From assembly GCF_002797495.1 (NCBI RefSeq), contig NZ_PGEZ01000001.1, positions 2,604,001 to 2,668,000 of the forward strand: 64,000 bases of DNA. The letters are read 5' to 3'. Of this stretch, positions 8,352 through 16,762 are shown piece after piece. Position 1 is the stretch's first letter. The number at the start of each line of letters is the position of its first letter. The notes beneath the pieces are model-generated. The model was not told the origin of the DNA. It saw only the letters and a list, made by a program, of their open reading frames with translations, and did no database searches. A program made the translations under genes and the position numbers. Source of the DNA: Mumia flava. Lineage in GTDB: Bacteria > Actinomycetota > Actinomycetes > Propionibacteriales > Nocardioidaceae.

Positions 8352-8936
8352 ATGACCCCGCTCGACGAGACCGACATCGCCTCGCCCGTACGACTCGGCG
8401 CGCGTCTGCGCGAGCTGCGCGAAGCGGCCGGGGTGTCGATGCGGGCGCTCGCCGGGGAGCTCGGGATCTCGCCGAGCGCGCTGTCGCAGATCGAGCGCGG
8501 CGTCATGCAGCCGTCGGTGAACCGCCTCGTCGAGATCGTCACCGCGCTGGACGTGCCGCTGGCGTCGGTGTTCGACGAGTCCGGGGGCGCGGAGTCCGGC
8601 GTGATGGTCGGGCGGGCCTGGGAGACCGGTCCGGTCGAGCTCGCGGAGGGCGTCACGTACCGCCGGCTGTCGCCGGTGCCGGTCGCCGGTGCGGAGCTGT
8701 TCGAGTCGACCTACCCGCCCGGCGCCGCGTCCAGCCAGCACCGCCAGCTGCTCGTGCACCGCGGCCGCGAGGTCGGCAGCGTGACCGCCGGCGAGCTGAC
8801 GGTGGTCGTGGGGGAGGAGCGGTACGTGCTGGGGGTCGGCGACTCGATCACGTTCGCGGCGGCGACGCCTCACCTCGTGTCGAACGACGGTACGGAGACC
8901 GCCGTCGCCGTCTGGCTGACCCTCCACGACGCGTAG
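8352..8936 (+). CDS. XRE-family regulator with cupin sensor domain
   Basis: 194 residues. An N-terminal helix-turn-helix (about residues 14-68, GISPSALSQIERGVMQPSVNRLVEI) is followed by a beta-rich cupin domain (about 80-190, with HLVSNDGTETAVAVW at the end). Such proteins usually sense a small metabolite or amino-acid derivative through the cupin. It is divergent from the uraD operon with 110 bases between start codons, so it probably controls urate/allantoin catabolism and itself. The ligand cannot be told from sequence. Confidence 0.88.
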   Translation: MTPLDETDIASPVRLGARLRELREAAGVSMRALAGELGISPSALSQIERGVMQPSVNRLVEIVTALDVPLASVFDESGGAESGVMVGRAWETGPVELAEGVTYRRLSPVPVAGAELFESTYPPGAASSQHRQLLVHRGREVGSVTAGELTVVVGEERYVLGVGDSITFAAATPHLVSNDGTETAVAVWLTLHDA

Positions 8937-8953
8937 GCCCCCGGCGGTCCGAT

Positions 8954-9126
8954 GGTCGAGGCGGAGCGGAGCGCCGATCGAGACCCGCCACCGGTGGTCG
9001 AGGCGGAGCGGAGCGACGATCGAGACCCGGTGCCCCGGGTGGTCGACTCTCGATCACTCGCTGCGCTCGCGCCTCGAGTATCGGCGCTCCGGTGGTCGAG
9101 GCGGAGCGGAGCGACGATCGAGACCC
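8954..9126. repeat. Interspersed palindromic repeats, block of four
   Basis: Three GGTCGAGGCGGAGCGGAGCG units and one diverged unit around 9040-9080 lie between two convergent genes. This block belongs to the same family as 4839-5003 and occupies nearly the whole gap. Confidence 0.9.
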
Positions 9127-9132
9127 CCGCCC

Positions 9133-10998
9133 TCACGCCCCGCCCGTCACCCAGCGCAGCGCGCGCTCCGGGTCGTAGCTGCAGTACGTGCCGGTGTGCA
9201 CCGAGTGCCGCAGATGCCGCCCGAGCTCGGGATGCGCCTGCTCGATCCGACGCAGCGCATCCGCGACCCGACGGTAGACGGCCTTGCGGGCCCGTTCCGC
9301 GTCGTCGGGGACGGTACGAACGCGCCCGCCCACCCCGTACGCCGTGGCGAGCTCGCGGACCAGCCAGTCCCGCTCTTCAACCAACGCCTCGGTCGATCCG
9401 CCCAACGCCTCAGCCTCGCGTACGGCCTCGTCCAGCTCGGCCAGCCGACGCCGGTAGTCGGCGCGGGCCTGCCCGTCGACCACCTCCTGCGACGGCGCCG
9501 TACGGGGCGCCGCGCCCGCCTCCCCGGCGCACAGGTCGAGGACGTGCCGTTCCCGCCCCGGTTCCGCGAGCAGGGTCGCGAGGTCGTGCATCCCCTTGCT
9601 GTCGCGCAGCGTGACGACGCGGCCCTCGAACGCGACGGTCCAGTACTCCCCGTCGCGCCGGAACACCTGCTCGGGCGTCCTCCCTGCCTCCTCCTCACCC
9701 GGCACGGCGACCGTCGTCATGGTGATCTCGCCGAGAGGATCCGGCAGCCGTACGCGCTGCTCGGCGGCGAACACGATCCCCGAACCCGGCACGACATCCC
9801 GTACGGTCCCGCTCACCACCACCCGACCCGGTGGCCCGTGGCGCAACAACGCGGCGGGCACGCGCGACGCGGGTCCGCGCACGATCGGACCGCCGACCTC
9901 GCACTCGCCGGTGTGGACGGCAGCGCGGAGCGCCACACCGCCATCGTGCGCCGCCCGCACCACACCCAGCCCGCACCGTACGGCGTGGGTCGCGGAGTCG
10001 AACCGGATCGCGCCGTCTCCCGACGCCGTCGTCACCTCGACGCCGTCCCAGCGGCGCGCGTGCCGCCGGACCAGCGCGAGGCTGTCGGGGTCGTGCGCGT
10101 CGGTCGCGAGCAGGGTGACGAGGCGATGGTCGGTGGGCGCGGGCGGGGCCGGTACGCCGAGGAACTCCCGCACCGCGTCCACGATCGACGCCGCATCACC
10201 CACGTACGGGAGGTGGTCCACGCCGGGCAGCTCGACGAGGCGGGCGCCGGGAATCCGCGACGCGATCCGGCGCGCACTGCTCGTCGGAACCACCGTGTCG
10301 CCGGAGCGGTGCACGACCAGCGTCGGCGCCCGTACGGTCTGGAAGACGTCGTCGAGGTCGTAGCGCTTCGCCGTGTCCATGAACCGCACCACCGCGTCAC
10401 GGCTCAGCGCGAGGCGTTGCTGCCGCGCGAACCACGCGAGGTAGTCCGGATCGTCGGCCGCCGACGGCGCGATCAGGCTGACCTGGGCGGTCGCGCCCTC
10501 GGGCGTGCCCCAGTGCTGGAACACCGGCCCGAACGCGGCATCGTACTCCGTCTCGTCCAGCACGCCCCACGGGTGGTCGCCGTCGCGGAGCAGCCGCGAG
10601 ATCCCGCCGTACAGGATGATGCGCTCGGTCCGCTGCGGGTGCATCGACGCGAACAGCGCCGCTAGCGCACACCCCTCGGACACCCCGAAGAACGACGCGC
10701 GCTCCGACCCCACGGCGTCGAGGACCGCGACGACGTCCTGGACGCGTTCCTCGAGGGTCGGCGCGAGGTGGCGGTCGCCGCGGTCGGACAGCCCGCAGCC
10801 GCGCCGGTCGAACAGGATCAGCCGCGTGAAGCGCGACAGCTCCTCGAGCATCGCGGTGAGGGACGGTTCCTCCCACTTGACCTCGAGGTGGGTCATCAAG
10901 CCGAACGCCCACACCAGATCCACCGGCCCGTCGCCCACCGTCTGGTAGGCGATCTCGACGTCGCCGGTCCGGGCGTAGTGCGTCTCCGGTGCTCGCAT
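9133..10998 (-). CDS. Alpha/beta hydrolase fused to a degenerate cyclase-like region and C-terminal helical domain
   Basis: 621 residues in three parts. Residues 1-285 are an alpha/beta hydrolase with Ser107 (GVSEGC), Asp234 (HRSGDTVVP) and His262 (GVDHLP). Residues 295-430 resemble the nucleotide-cyclase homology region fused to hydrolases in mycobacteria and relatives (AAVHTGECEVGGPIVRGPASR), but metal-binding aspartates are not evident, so it is probably a sensor rather than a cyclase. Residues 435-621 form a predominantly helical module with a conserved HSVHTGTYCSYDP end seen in large actinobacterial regulators. The substrate is unknown. The gene is divergent from another alpha/beta hydrolase. 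Confidence 0.82.
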   Translation of the reverse strand: MRAPETHYARTGDVEIAYQTVGDGPVDLVWAFGLMTHLEVKWEEPSLTAMLEELSRFTRLILFDRRGCGLSDRGDRHLAPTLEERVQDVVAVLDAVGSERASFFGVSEGCALAALFASMHPQRTERIILYGGISRLLRDGDHPWGVLDETEYDAAFGPVFQHWGTPEGATAQVSLIAPSAADDPDYLAWFARQQRLALSRDAVVRFMDTAKRYDLDDVFQTVRAPTLVVHRSGDTVVPTSSARRIASRIPGARLVELPGVDHLPYVGDAASIVDAVREFLGVPAPPAPTDHRLVTLLATDAHDPDSLALVRRHARRWDGVEVTTASGDGAIRFDSATHAVRCGLGVVRAAHDGGVALRAAVHTGECEVGGPIVRGPASRVPAALLRHGPPGRVVVSGTVRDVVPGSGIVFAAEQRVRLPDPLGEITMTTVAVPGEEEAGRTPEQVFRRDGEYWTVAFEGRVVTLRDSKGMHDLATLLAEPGRERHVLDLCAGEAGAAPRTAPSQEVVDGQARADYRRRLAELDEAVREAEALGGSTEALVEERDWLVRELATAYGVGGRVRTVPDDAERARKAVYRRVADALRRIEQAHPELGRHLRHSVHTGTYCSYDPERALRWVTGGA

Positions 10999-11138
10999 CA
11001 GCGTTCCCTCGCTCCCATCCTGGCACGTCGGGCGGGTCGCGCGGGGTGCGCGGGGTGCGCGCGACGGCGGGCGTCGCGGTGCGACGGGGGATGTCGCGCC
11101 TGCAGGGGGACAGCGCCGTACGAGCTGAGGAGAGTGCC

Positions 11139-11963
11139 ATGTCCACGACGTCCCTGACGATGCAGACCGCGACGATCGGCGACCACGAGCTGGCGTACCG
11201 GGCGACGGGGGAGGGGGAGGCGGTCGTGCTCGTGCACGGCGGGTTCGCGGCGGAGCTGCTGGCGGGCGTCGAGCAGGCCGAGGCGCTGGGCGGGTTCCGG
11301 CGGGTGCTCTACCACCGGCAGGGGCATGGGCACAGTCCGCGGCCGGAGCCGATCGGTCCGCTGACGCTGGAGGACCAGGCCGACGACCTGATCGGGTTAC
11401 TGGACCACCTCGGTATCGACGCCGCGCACCTCGTCGGCCACTCGCTCGGCGCGCTCGTGGCGCTGACGACGGCCGCGGCGCACCCGGATCGGGTCCGCTC
11501 GCTCACCCTCCTCGAACCGCCTGTCCCGTTCTCGCACCCGGCCGGCGCCGAGTGGCTGGAGTCGATGGGCCCGGTGGTCGAGCGGTACGGCGCGGGTGAC
11601 GTCGGCGGGGCCATGACCGCGTTCTACGACGCGACCCTGCGGGAGGGGTGGCGCGAGCGGATGGAGCGGGTCGCGCCGGACGCGTTCGAGGACTCGGTCG
11701 ACGGTGCGCCGATGGGGTTCGAGTCGGACATGCCCGGGATGGCGTGGACCGACGGGCTCAGCGCCGACCAGGTCACGGCCGTACGGTGCCCGGTGCTGCT
11801 GGTCGTGGGCGGGAGCACGCGGCCGGTGTTCGCGGACGCGCGGGAGGTCGTACGCGGGTGGTTCCCGTGGTGCGAGGACCTCGAGGTCGCCGGCGCGGAC
11901 CACATGCTGCCCGTGCTGGCCCCCGACACGATCGCCGAAGCCGTCGCCCGCCACGCCACCTGA
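11139..11963 (+). CDS. Alpha/beta fold hydrolase
   Basis: 274 residues with a complete hydrolase layout: oxyanion HGG (33-35), nucleophile elbow GHSLG with Ser102, and a C-terminal GADHML histidine. A GAGGAG Shine-Dalgarno lies 6-7 bases before the ATG. Possible substrates include esters, peroxides or halides, but nothing in sequence or context decides. The gene is transcribed away from the hydrolase-cyclase fusion with about 140 bases between starts. Confidence 0.88.
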   Translation: MSTTSLTMQTATIGDHELAYRATGEGEAVVLVHGGFAAELLAGVEQAEALGGFRRVLYHRQGHGHSPRPEPIGPLTLEDQADDLIGLLDHLGIDAAHLVGHSLGALVALTTAAAHPDRVRSLTLLEPPVPFSHPAGAEWLESMGPVVERYGAGDVGGAMTAFYDATLREGWRERMERVAPDAFEDSVDGAPMGFESDMPGMAWTDGLSADQVTAVRCPVLLVVGGSTRPVFADAREVVRGWFPWCEDLEVAGADHMLPVLAPDTIAEAVARHAT

Positions 11964-11981
11964 CCGCCCATCCGATCCGCC

Positions 11982-12098
11982 GGTCGAGGCGGAGCGGAGC
12001 GACGATCGAGACCCCTCCCTCCCCTCCGCCGGTCGAGGCGGAGCGGAGCGACGATCGAGACCCTTTCGTCACCTCCGCCGGTCGAGCCTGTCGAGACC
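11982..12098. repeat. Interspersed palindromic repeats
   Basis: Two GGTCGAGGCGGAGCGGAGCG units are followed by a short GGTCGAGCCTGTCGAGACC unit. The rest of the gap up to 12299 shows no gene or other recognisable element. Confidence 0.88.
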
Positions 12099-12299
12099 AC
12101 GGCGAGTTCCGGCGTGGCGTAGCCGGCACGTGAGGCGGATCCGGGAGGGCAAGGCGGGGCGTCTCAATCTCCAGCGCGGCCGACTCGCACCCGTTCATCG
12201 ACTCTTCGGATCGGCCACTCCCGGATCCGCGACCACGACGCTACCGCGCAGCCATCAACCTCGGAAGGCCGAGAATGCACGGCGCTGGATCTGGACGCG

Positions 12300-12767
12300 C
12301 TACTGCCGGGTCATGGTGCTGGGGTAACCCCCGCCTCCGGGGTAGACCCATGCGCCGGTCATGACGGTGTCGCCGTCGGTGAAGGTGCCGCGGAAGTAGG
12401 CGGGGCTTCCCGTGGCGCCTGCCCAGATGGTGAGTGTGTCGTCGTCGAGCTCGTAGACGTAGTCGAAGGTGTTGCCCTGCGAGTCGTAGAACCGGGAGGC
12501 GATCTCCTCGCTGACTGGCTCGCCGAAGGGGTGCAGATGTCCGATCACCTCGAACCCCGTCACGGTCTGTCCGTCCTGTTCGAGGTCCACGTGCTGGATC
12601 AGGAAGAAGTCGCCGAGCGCCCGCTCGTACCGGACGGTGCCGGTCGCGCCGCCGGTGACGCTCCAGGTGCCGACGAGCCGGTCGAGGGCGCGGAGGCGTT
12701 CGCTGGGCTCGGCCGGGGCGTCCTGCCCGTAGTCCCCGGCGGCGATGTCGCTGTTGTTCTCGGTCAT
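12300..12767 (-). CDS. DUF1579-like beta-barrel protein
   Basis: 155 residues. After a polar N-terminus, LRALDRLVGTWSVTG opens a run of alternating strands with regular Gly and aromatic residues, typical of the DUF1579/nitrobindin-like lipocalin barrels. No catalytic motif or signal peptide. A GGAG lies about 8 bases before the ATG, in a leader nearly identical to that of the divergent DUF998 gene (both CGGAGCAC). It may belong to the regulon of the neighbouring ECF sigma factor, whose DGPF partner is often accompanied by small enzymes of this kind; this is inference. Confidence 0.65.
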   Translation of the reverse strand: MTENNSDIAAGDYGQDAPAEPSERLRALDRLVGTWSVTGGATGTVRYERALGDFFLIQHVDLEQDGQTVTGFEVIGHLHPFGEPVSEEIASRFYDSQGNTFDYVYELDDDTLTIWAGATGSPAYFRGTFTDGDTVMTGAWVYPGGGGYPSTMTRQ

Positions 12768-12977
12768 GATGTGCTCCGTCCGTTCGGTTCGGTGGTGCGA
12801 CCGCGGTTCGGGTCGCGCTCACCGGGACCTCGGAGTCAGCGGGCGGTTCTCGACACGATGACCCGAGAGATTTCGAGGAGAGGTCTTTCGCTGGGGATGT
12901 CGAAGCAGGGCCATCGGCTCCGAGGTGTCGGTGACGTCGCCCGCTCGGGGCGACACCGGACCGATACGGAGCACCTC

Positions 12978-13628
12978 ATGCACACCACCACCGACACCGG
13001 GAACACCGTCGGGCGGGTCGCCGGCCCGCGTACCCGGACGTTGCTGGCCGCCGCGGCCCTGGCCGGCCCCTTCTTCTACGTGTCGTCCTTGGTCCAGGCG
13101 CTGGCGCGGCCCGGGTTCGACATCGGCATCCACCCGCTGAGCCAGCTCGCGACCGGCTCGCCGGGGTGGATCCAGCAGGTTACGTTCGTACTGGCCGGGC
13201 TGGGCGTGATCGCGCTCGCCGTCGCGCACCGCCGTCTCGTGACCACCGGGATCGGCCGGCGCCTGGTGCCGATCTTCCTCGCGATCTTCGGCGCCGGGTT
13301 CGTCGTCGCCGGCCCGTTCACGATGGACCCGCAGAACGGCTTCCCCGAGGGCGCACCTGCCGGCGTCGTGGAGATGTCGTGGCACTCGATCGTGCACACC
13401 GCCGCCGCGGCTACCTCGTTCGTTGCGCTCGCGGCGGCGTGCATCACCTTGCTCGTGCGGCACATCCGGGCCCGTCACGTGGGGGCCGCGGTCGGCAACG
13501 GACTGGTCGCTCTGGTGCTCCTCCTGCCGACCTCGCCCGACGAGGCGAGCATCCAGATCGCGATCACCGGGCTGATCGCCTTCACGTGGGTCACGGTGTA
13601 CGCCCTCGTCCTGCGACGGTCGGCGTGA
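12978..13628 (+). CDS. DUF998 family integral membrane protein
   Basis: 216 residues with six predicted hydrophobic helices (about 20-40, 65-85, 92-112, 135-158, 168-185, 190-212). The motif GFDIGIHPLSQLATGSPGW and the PFTMDPQNGFPEG loop are characteristic of DUF998. Biochemical function is unknown for the family. The ATG is preceded by GGAG at 12968-12971. It lies upstream of and co-oriented with the DGPF and sigma factor genes, 46 bases away, so it may be in the same transcript. Confidence 0.85.
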   Translation: MHTTTDTGNTVGRVAGPRTRTLLAAAALAGPFFYVSSLVQALARPGFDIGIHPLSQLATGSPGWIQQVTFVLAGLGVIALAVAHRRLVTTGIGRRLVPIFLAIFGAGFVVAGPFTMDPQNGFPEGAPAGVVEMSWHSIVHTAAAATSFVALAAACITLLVRHIRARHVGAAVGNGLVALVLLLPTSPDEASIQIAITGLIAFTWVTVYALVLRRSA

Positions 13629-13674
13629 GCGCCGGTAGCGTCGAGCACGACCGAGCAGCTGAGGAGCCACGATC

Positions 13675-14043
13675 GTGAAGTATCTGTTGTTGAGCTACAC
13701 CCCCGCCGAGGCCTGGGATGCCGCCACGGCCGACGCGCCCAGCCAGGAGGCTCTGGACGCGTTCGCCGCGTATCAGAAGTTCGAGGCCGAGCTGCGCGAG
13801 ACCGGTGAGTTCGTCCTCAGCGAGGGGCTCGGTCACCCGGCGGTCACCACCACCGTCCGTAAGACCGACGCCGGTGTCACGGCGACCGATGGCCCGTTCG
13901 CCGAGCTGAAGGAGGTGCTCGCGAGCTTCGCGATCATCGACGTCGCCAGCCTGGAACGCGCCCGCGACATCACCGCCCGGATCGTCGAGGTGCTCGGCGA
14001 GCCGTTCGAGATCCGTCCGATCATGGGCGACGACTTCGCCTGA
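13675..14043 (+). CDS. YCII/DGPF-domain protein, sigma factor partner
   Basis: 122 residues. The family signature DGPFAELKE is near residue 72, and the overall fold is the dimeric alpha-beta barrel of YCII-related proteins. Such DGPF proteins are the standard neighbours of ECF42-type sigma factors, and here the stop overlaps the sigma start (TGATG). The role is not established; binding of a small ligand or the sigma factor is possible. The GTG start has GAGGAG about 10 bases upstream. Confidence 0.9.
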   Translation: MKYLLLSYTPAEAWDAATADAPSQEALDAFAAYQKFEAELRETGEFVLSEGLGHPAVTTTVRKTDAGVTATDGPFAELKEVLASFAIIDVASLERARDITARIVEVLGEPFEIRPIMGDDFA

Positions 14044-15308
14044 TGCCGGACCCGGAACCCGCCGTGAACCGGCGCATCGTGGATGTGCTGCGCGAGCAAG
14101 CGCCGCACGTGCTCGGTGCGCTGGTGCGGAGGTTCGGTCGGTTCGAGCTCGCCGAGGACGCCGTCCAGGAGGCCCTCCTCGTCGCCGCCCAGCGCTGGCC
14201 GGGCGAGGGGATCCCGGATGAACCTCGCAGCTGGCTGATCCGCGTCGGCTACCGGAGGATGATCGACCTGATCCGGTCCGAACAGGCTTCCCGCCGCCGC
14301 GAGGAAGACGCCGCGTACGCCGATCCCATGCTCGTCGACCCCACCCGGCCCGCACCGGCCGTGATCGACCATGACGACAGCCTGCGCGTCCTGCTGATGT
14401 GCTGCCACCCCTCCCTCAGCGGCGTCTCGCAGGTCGCCCTGACGCTGCGCGCGGTCGGTGGTCTCAGCACCGAAGAGATCGCGCGTGCGTACGGCGCGAC
14501 CGAGACCACGATGGGCACCCGGATCAGCCGCGCCAAGCAGACCCTGAGGAAGTCCGGCGCCCGCTTCGACATCCCCGACGACGACGACCTGGCCGGCCGC
14601 GTCGCGGTCGCGATGCGGGTGCTGTACCTGATCTTCAACGAGGGCTACACCGCCACCGCCGGCGACCGCCTCACCCGGGTCGACCTCACCGCCGAAGCCG
14701 TCCGGCTCACCCGGATGCTCCACGCACTCCTCCCCGACGAGGCCGAGGTCGCCGGGCTGCTCGCGCTCATGCTGCTGACCGACGCACGTCGCGACGCTCG
14801 TACGGATCCGCGCGACGAGCTCATCGTTCTGCCCGACCAGGACCGTTCACTCTGGGATCAGGACATGATCATCGAGGGGCGGCGGCTCATCGACGATGCC
14901 TGGCGGCGCGAGCGCGTCGGCCCGTACCAGCTCCAGGCAGCGATCGCGTCCACGCACGCGCAGGCGGCATCCGCGCAGGACACCGACTGGCCGCAGATCG
15001 CGGCCCTCTACCTCTGGCTCGAACGGCTCCAGCCGGCCGCGCCCGTACGCCTGGCCCGGGTGGTCGCCGTCGCCGAAGCCTTCGGTCCCCGTCGGGGCAT
15101 CGCGCTCCTCGACCAGCTCGACCGCGAGCACGGCATCACCGATGACCCTCTCGTCACCCAGCGCACCCACGCCGTCCGCGCCCACCTCCACGACCGCCTC
15201 GGCGAGCACGACCGCGCCGCGGGCGAGTACCGCGCCGCCGCTGAGCTCACGACCAACGAAGCCGAACGCCGCTACCTCCTCGGGCGGATCAGCGGTCAGA
15301 GCGAGTGA
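14043..15308 (+). CDS. ECF42-type RNA polymerase sigma factor with C-terminal TPR-like extension
   Basis: 421 residues, much longer than classical ECF sigma factors (about 200). Region 2 (RFGRFELAEDAVQEALLVAAQRWP) and region 4 (GGLSTEEIARAYGATETTMGTRISRAKQTLR) lie in the first 180 residues. A long helical C-terminal extension (DUF6596, about 180-420) contains IFNEGY and QAAIASTHA and replaces an anti-sigma factor as likely regulatory part. It is translationally coupled to the DGPF gene. Targets are unknown, but neighbouring genes are candidates. Confidence 0.93.
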   Translation: MPDPEPAVNRRIVDVLREQAPHVLGALVRRFGRFELAEDAVQEALLVAAQRWPGEGIPDEPRSWLIRVGYRRMIDLIRSEQASRRREEDAAYADPMLVDPTRPAPAVIDHDDSLRVLLMCCHPSLSGVSQVALTLRAVGGLSTEEIARAYGATETTMGTRISRAKQTLRKSGARFDIPDDDDLAGRVAVAMRVLYLIFNEGYTATAGDRLTRVDLTAEAVRLTRMLHALLPDEAEVAGLLALMLLTDARRDARTDPRDELIVLPDQDRSLWDQDMIIEGRRLIDDAWRRERVGPYQLQAAIASTHAQAASAQDTDWPQIAALYLWLERLQPAAPVRLARVVAVAEAFGPRRGIALLDQLDREHGITDDPLVTQRTHAVRAHLHDRLGEHDRAAGEYRAAAELTTNEAERRYLLGRISGQSE

Positions 15309-15346
15309 GGTCGCGAACGCGCGGTGCCCCACCGGTCGATCCCGAT

Positions 15347-15468
15347 GGTCGAGGCCGCTTGTCGATCCCGCTGGTCGAGGCCGAGCGCGGCGAGGATCGA
15401 GACGGGGTCTCGATCGGGCTCGTTCCTCGCCCGCCTCGACCAGCGCCCAGACGCGAGGATCGAGACCG
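15347..15468. repeat. Interspersed palindromic repeats
   Basis: A cluster of full and partial GGTCGAGGCCG and GGTCTCGATCGGGCTCG units sits between convergent sigma factor and allC genes. No other feature is visible here. Confidence 0.85.
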
Positions 15469-15481
15469 GCGGGGGGCGGGC

Positions 15482-16762
15482 TCAACCGGCGTAGGTCGCG
15501 GCTACGGCCAGCACGGACGCCTCGAACGCGTCGATCGCCGCCGCGACGTCGTCCGCCCGTACGGCCTCGCCCGGGTGGTGCGAGATCCCGTCGTGGCACC
15601 GCACGAACTGCATCCCCACCCCCGTGATCGCCGCGACCGCCATCGCGTCGTGGCCGGCCTTCGAGAACAGCACCATCGGATCCTTGTCCCCGACTGCCGC
15701 CAGCCCGTCCGTGATCGCCGCGCGCAGCGCCGGGTCCATCGCCACCGCCGGCGCGCTGTGCGTCTCGGTCGCCTCCCAGCGCAGCCCGCGCTCGGCGCAC
15801 CGCTTCTCGGCGGCGTCGACGATCAGGTCCCACGCGCGGTCGCGGTCGGCGTCGTGCTCGGCGCGCAGGTCGAGCGTGAGGTCGACGCGGCCGGGGATGA
15901 CGTTGACGCCACCCGGGTACGCCTGCATCGCCCCGACGGTCGCGATCACGCGCTCGGCGCGCGCGATCCGCTCGACGTCGAGCACGGCGTGGCTCGCCCC
16001 GATCAGCGCGTCACGACGGCGCTCGTACGGGGTGCCGCCCGCGTGCCGCGCCTCGCCGTGCACGCTGATCGCGAACCGGCGCGCCCCCGCGATCGTCGAC
16101 ACGACACCGAGGGCGCGGTCGGCCTCCTCGAGGTACGGGCCCTGCTCGATGTGCGATTCGAGGTACCCGACGAGCTCGTCCGGGTTCCGCGCCGCGTCGC
16201 CGACCCGGTCGGGGTCGAGCCCGAACCGCACGAACGCCTCGCGCAGCGTCACCCCACCCGCGTCGATCTGGTCGAACCACGCGTCGTCCCACGACCCGGC
16301 CAGCCCACGGCTGCCCATCAGCGCCGAGGAGAACCGCGTGCCCTCCTCGTCGGAGAACCCGACCACCTCGAGCGCGAACGGCAGCGCCTCGCCGGACGCG
16401 GCCCGCTTGGCGATCCGCTGCGCGACCGCAATCGCGACGACGACGCCGAGCGGCCCGTCGTACCGTCCCGCGTCCGGCACCGTGTCGAGGTGCGAGCCGA
16501 GCAGGAGTGCGGGCAGTCCCGGTTCGGCGCCCTCGAGGCGGCCGCAGACGTTGCCGACGGCGTCGATCCGCGCGGTCATGCCGGCGTCGCGCATCCAGCC
16601 GGCTGCGAGCGCGTTCGCGGCGGCGTGCTCGGGGGTGAGGAAGTACCGATCGATCCGGCCCTCGTACGCGCTCAGCGCGGCGAGCTCGTCGCAGCGCTTC
16701 AGGGCCGTACGGGCGGCCGCGTCGCTGCGGGCGGTCGCGCCGTGCGCGCTGGGCTCGCTCAC
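15482..16762 (-). CDS. allC: Allantoate amidohydrolase (M20 family)
   Basis: 426 residues. It hydrolyses allantoate to ureidoglycine, ammonia and CO2. M20/Zn-peptidase-like motifs are intact: GSHLDTVPDAGRYDGPLG, DEEGTRF, and ESHIEQGPYLE, with the catalytic tail GHDAMA. N-carbamoyl-amino-acid hydrolases share these motifs, but the adjacent pucG and the allantoin genes 7 kb away favour allantoate as substrate. The GTG start overlaps the pucG stop (GTGA), giving a pucG-allC operon. Confidence 0.9.
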   Translation of the reverse strand: MSEPSAHGATARSDAAARTALKRCDELAALSAYEGRIDRYFLTPEHAAANALAAGWMRDAGMTARIDAVGNVCGRLEGAEPGLPALLLGSHLDTVPDAGRYDGPLGVVVAIAVAQRIAKRAASGEALPFALEVVGFSDEEGTRFSSALMGSRGLAGSWDDAWFDQIDAGGVTLREAFVRFGLDPDRVGDAARNPDELVGYLESHIEQGPYLEEADRALGVVSTIAGARRFAISVHGEARHAGGTPYERRRDALIGASHAVLDVERIARAERVIATVGAMQAYPGGVNVIPGRVDLTLDLRAEHDADRDRAWDLIVDAAEKRCAERGLRWEATETHSAPAVAMDPALRAAITDGLAAVGDKDPMVLFSKAGHDAMAVAAITGVGMQFVRCHDGISHHPGEAVRADDVAAAIDAFEASVLAVAATYAG

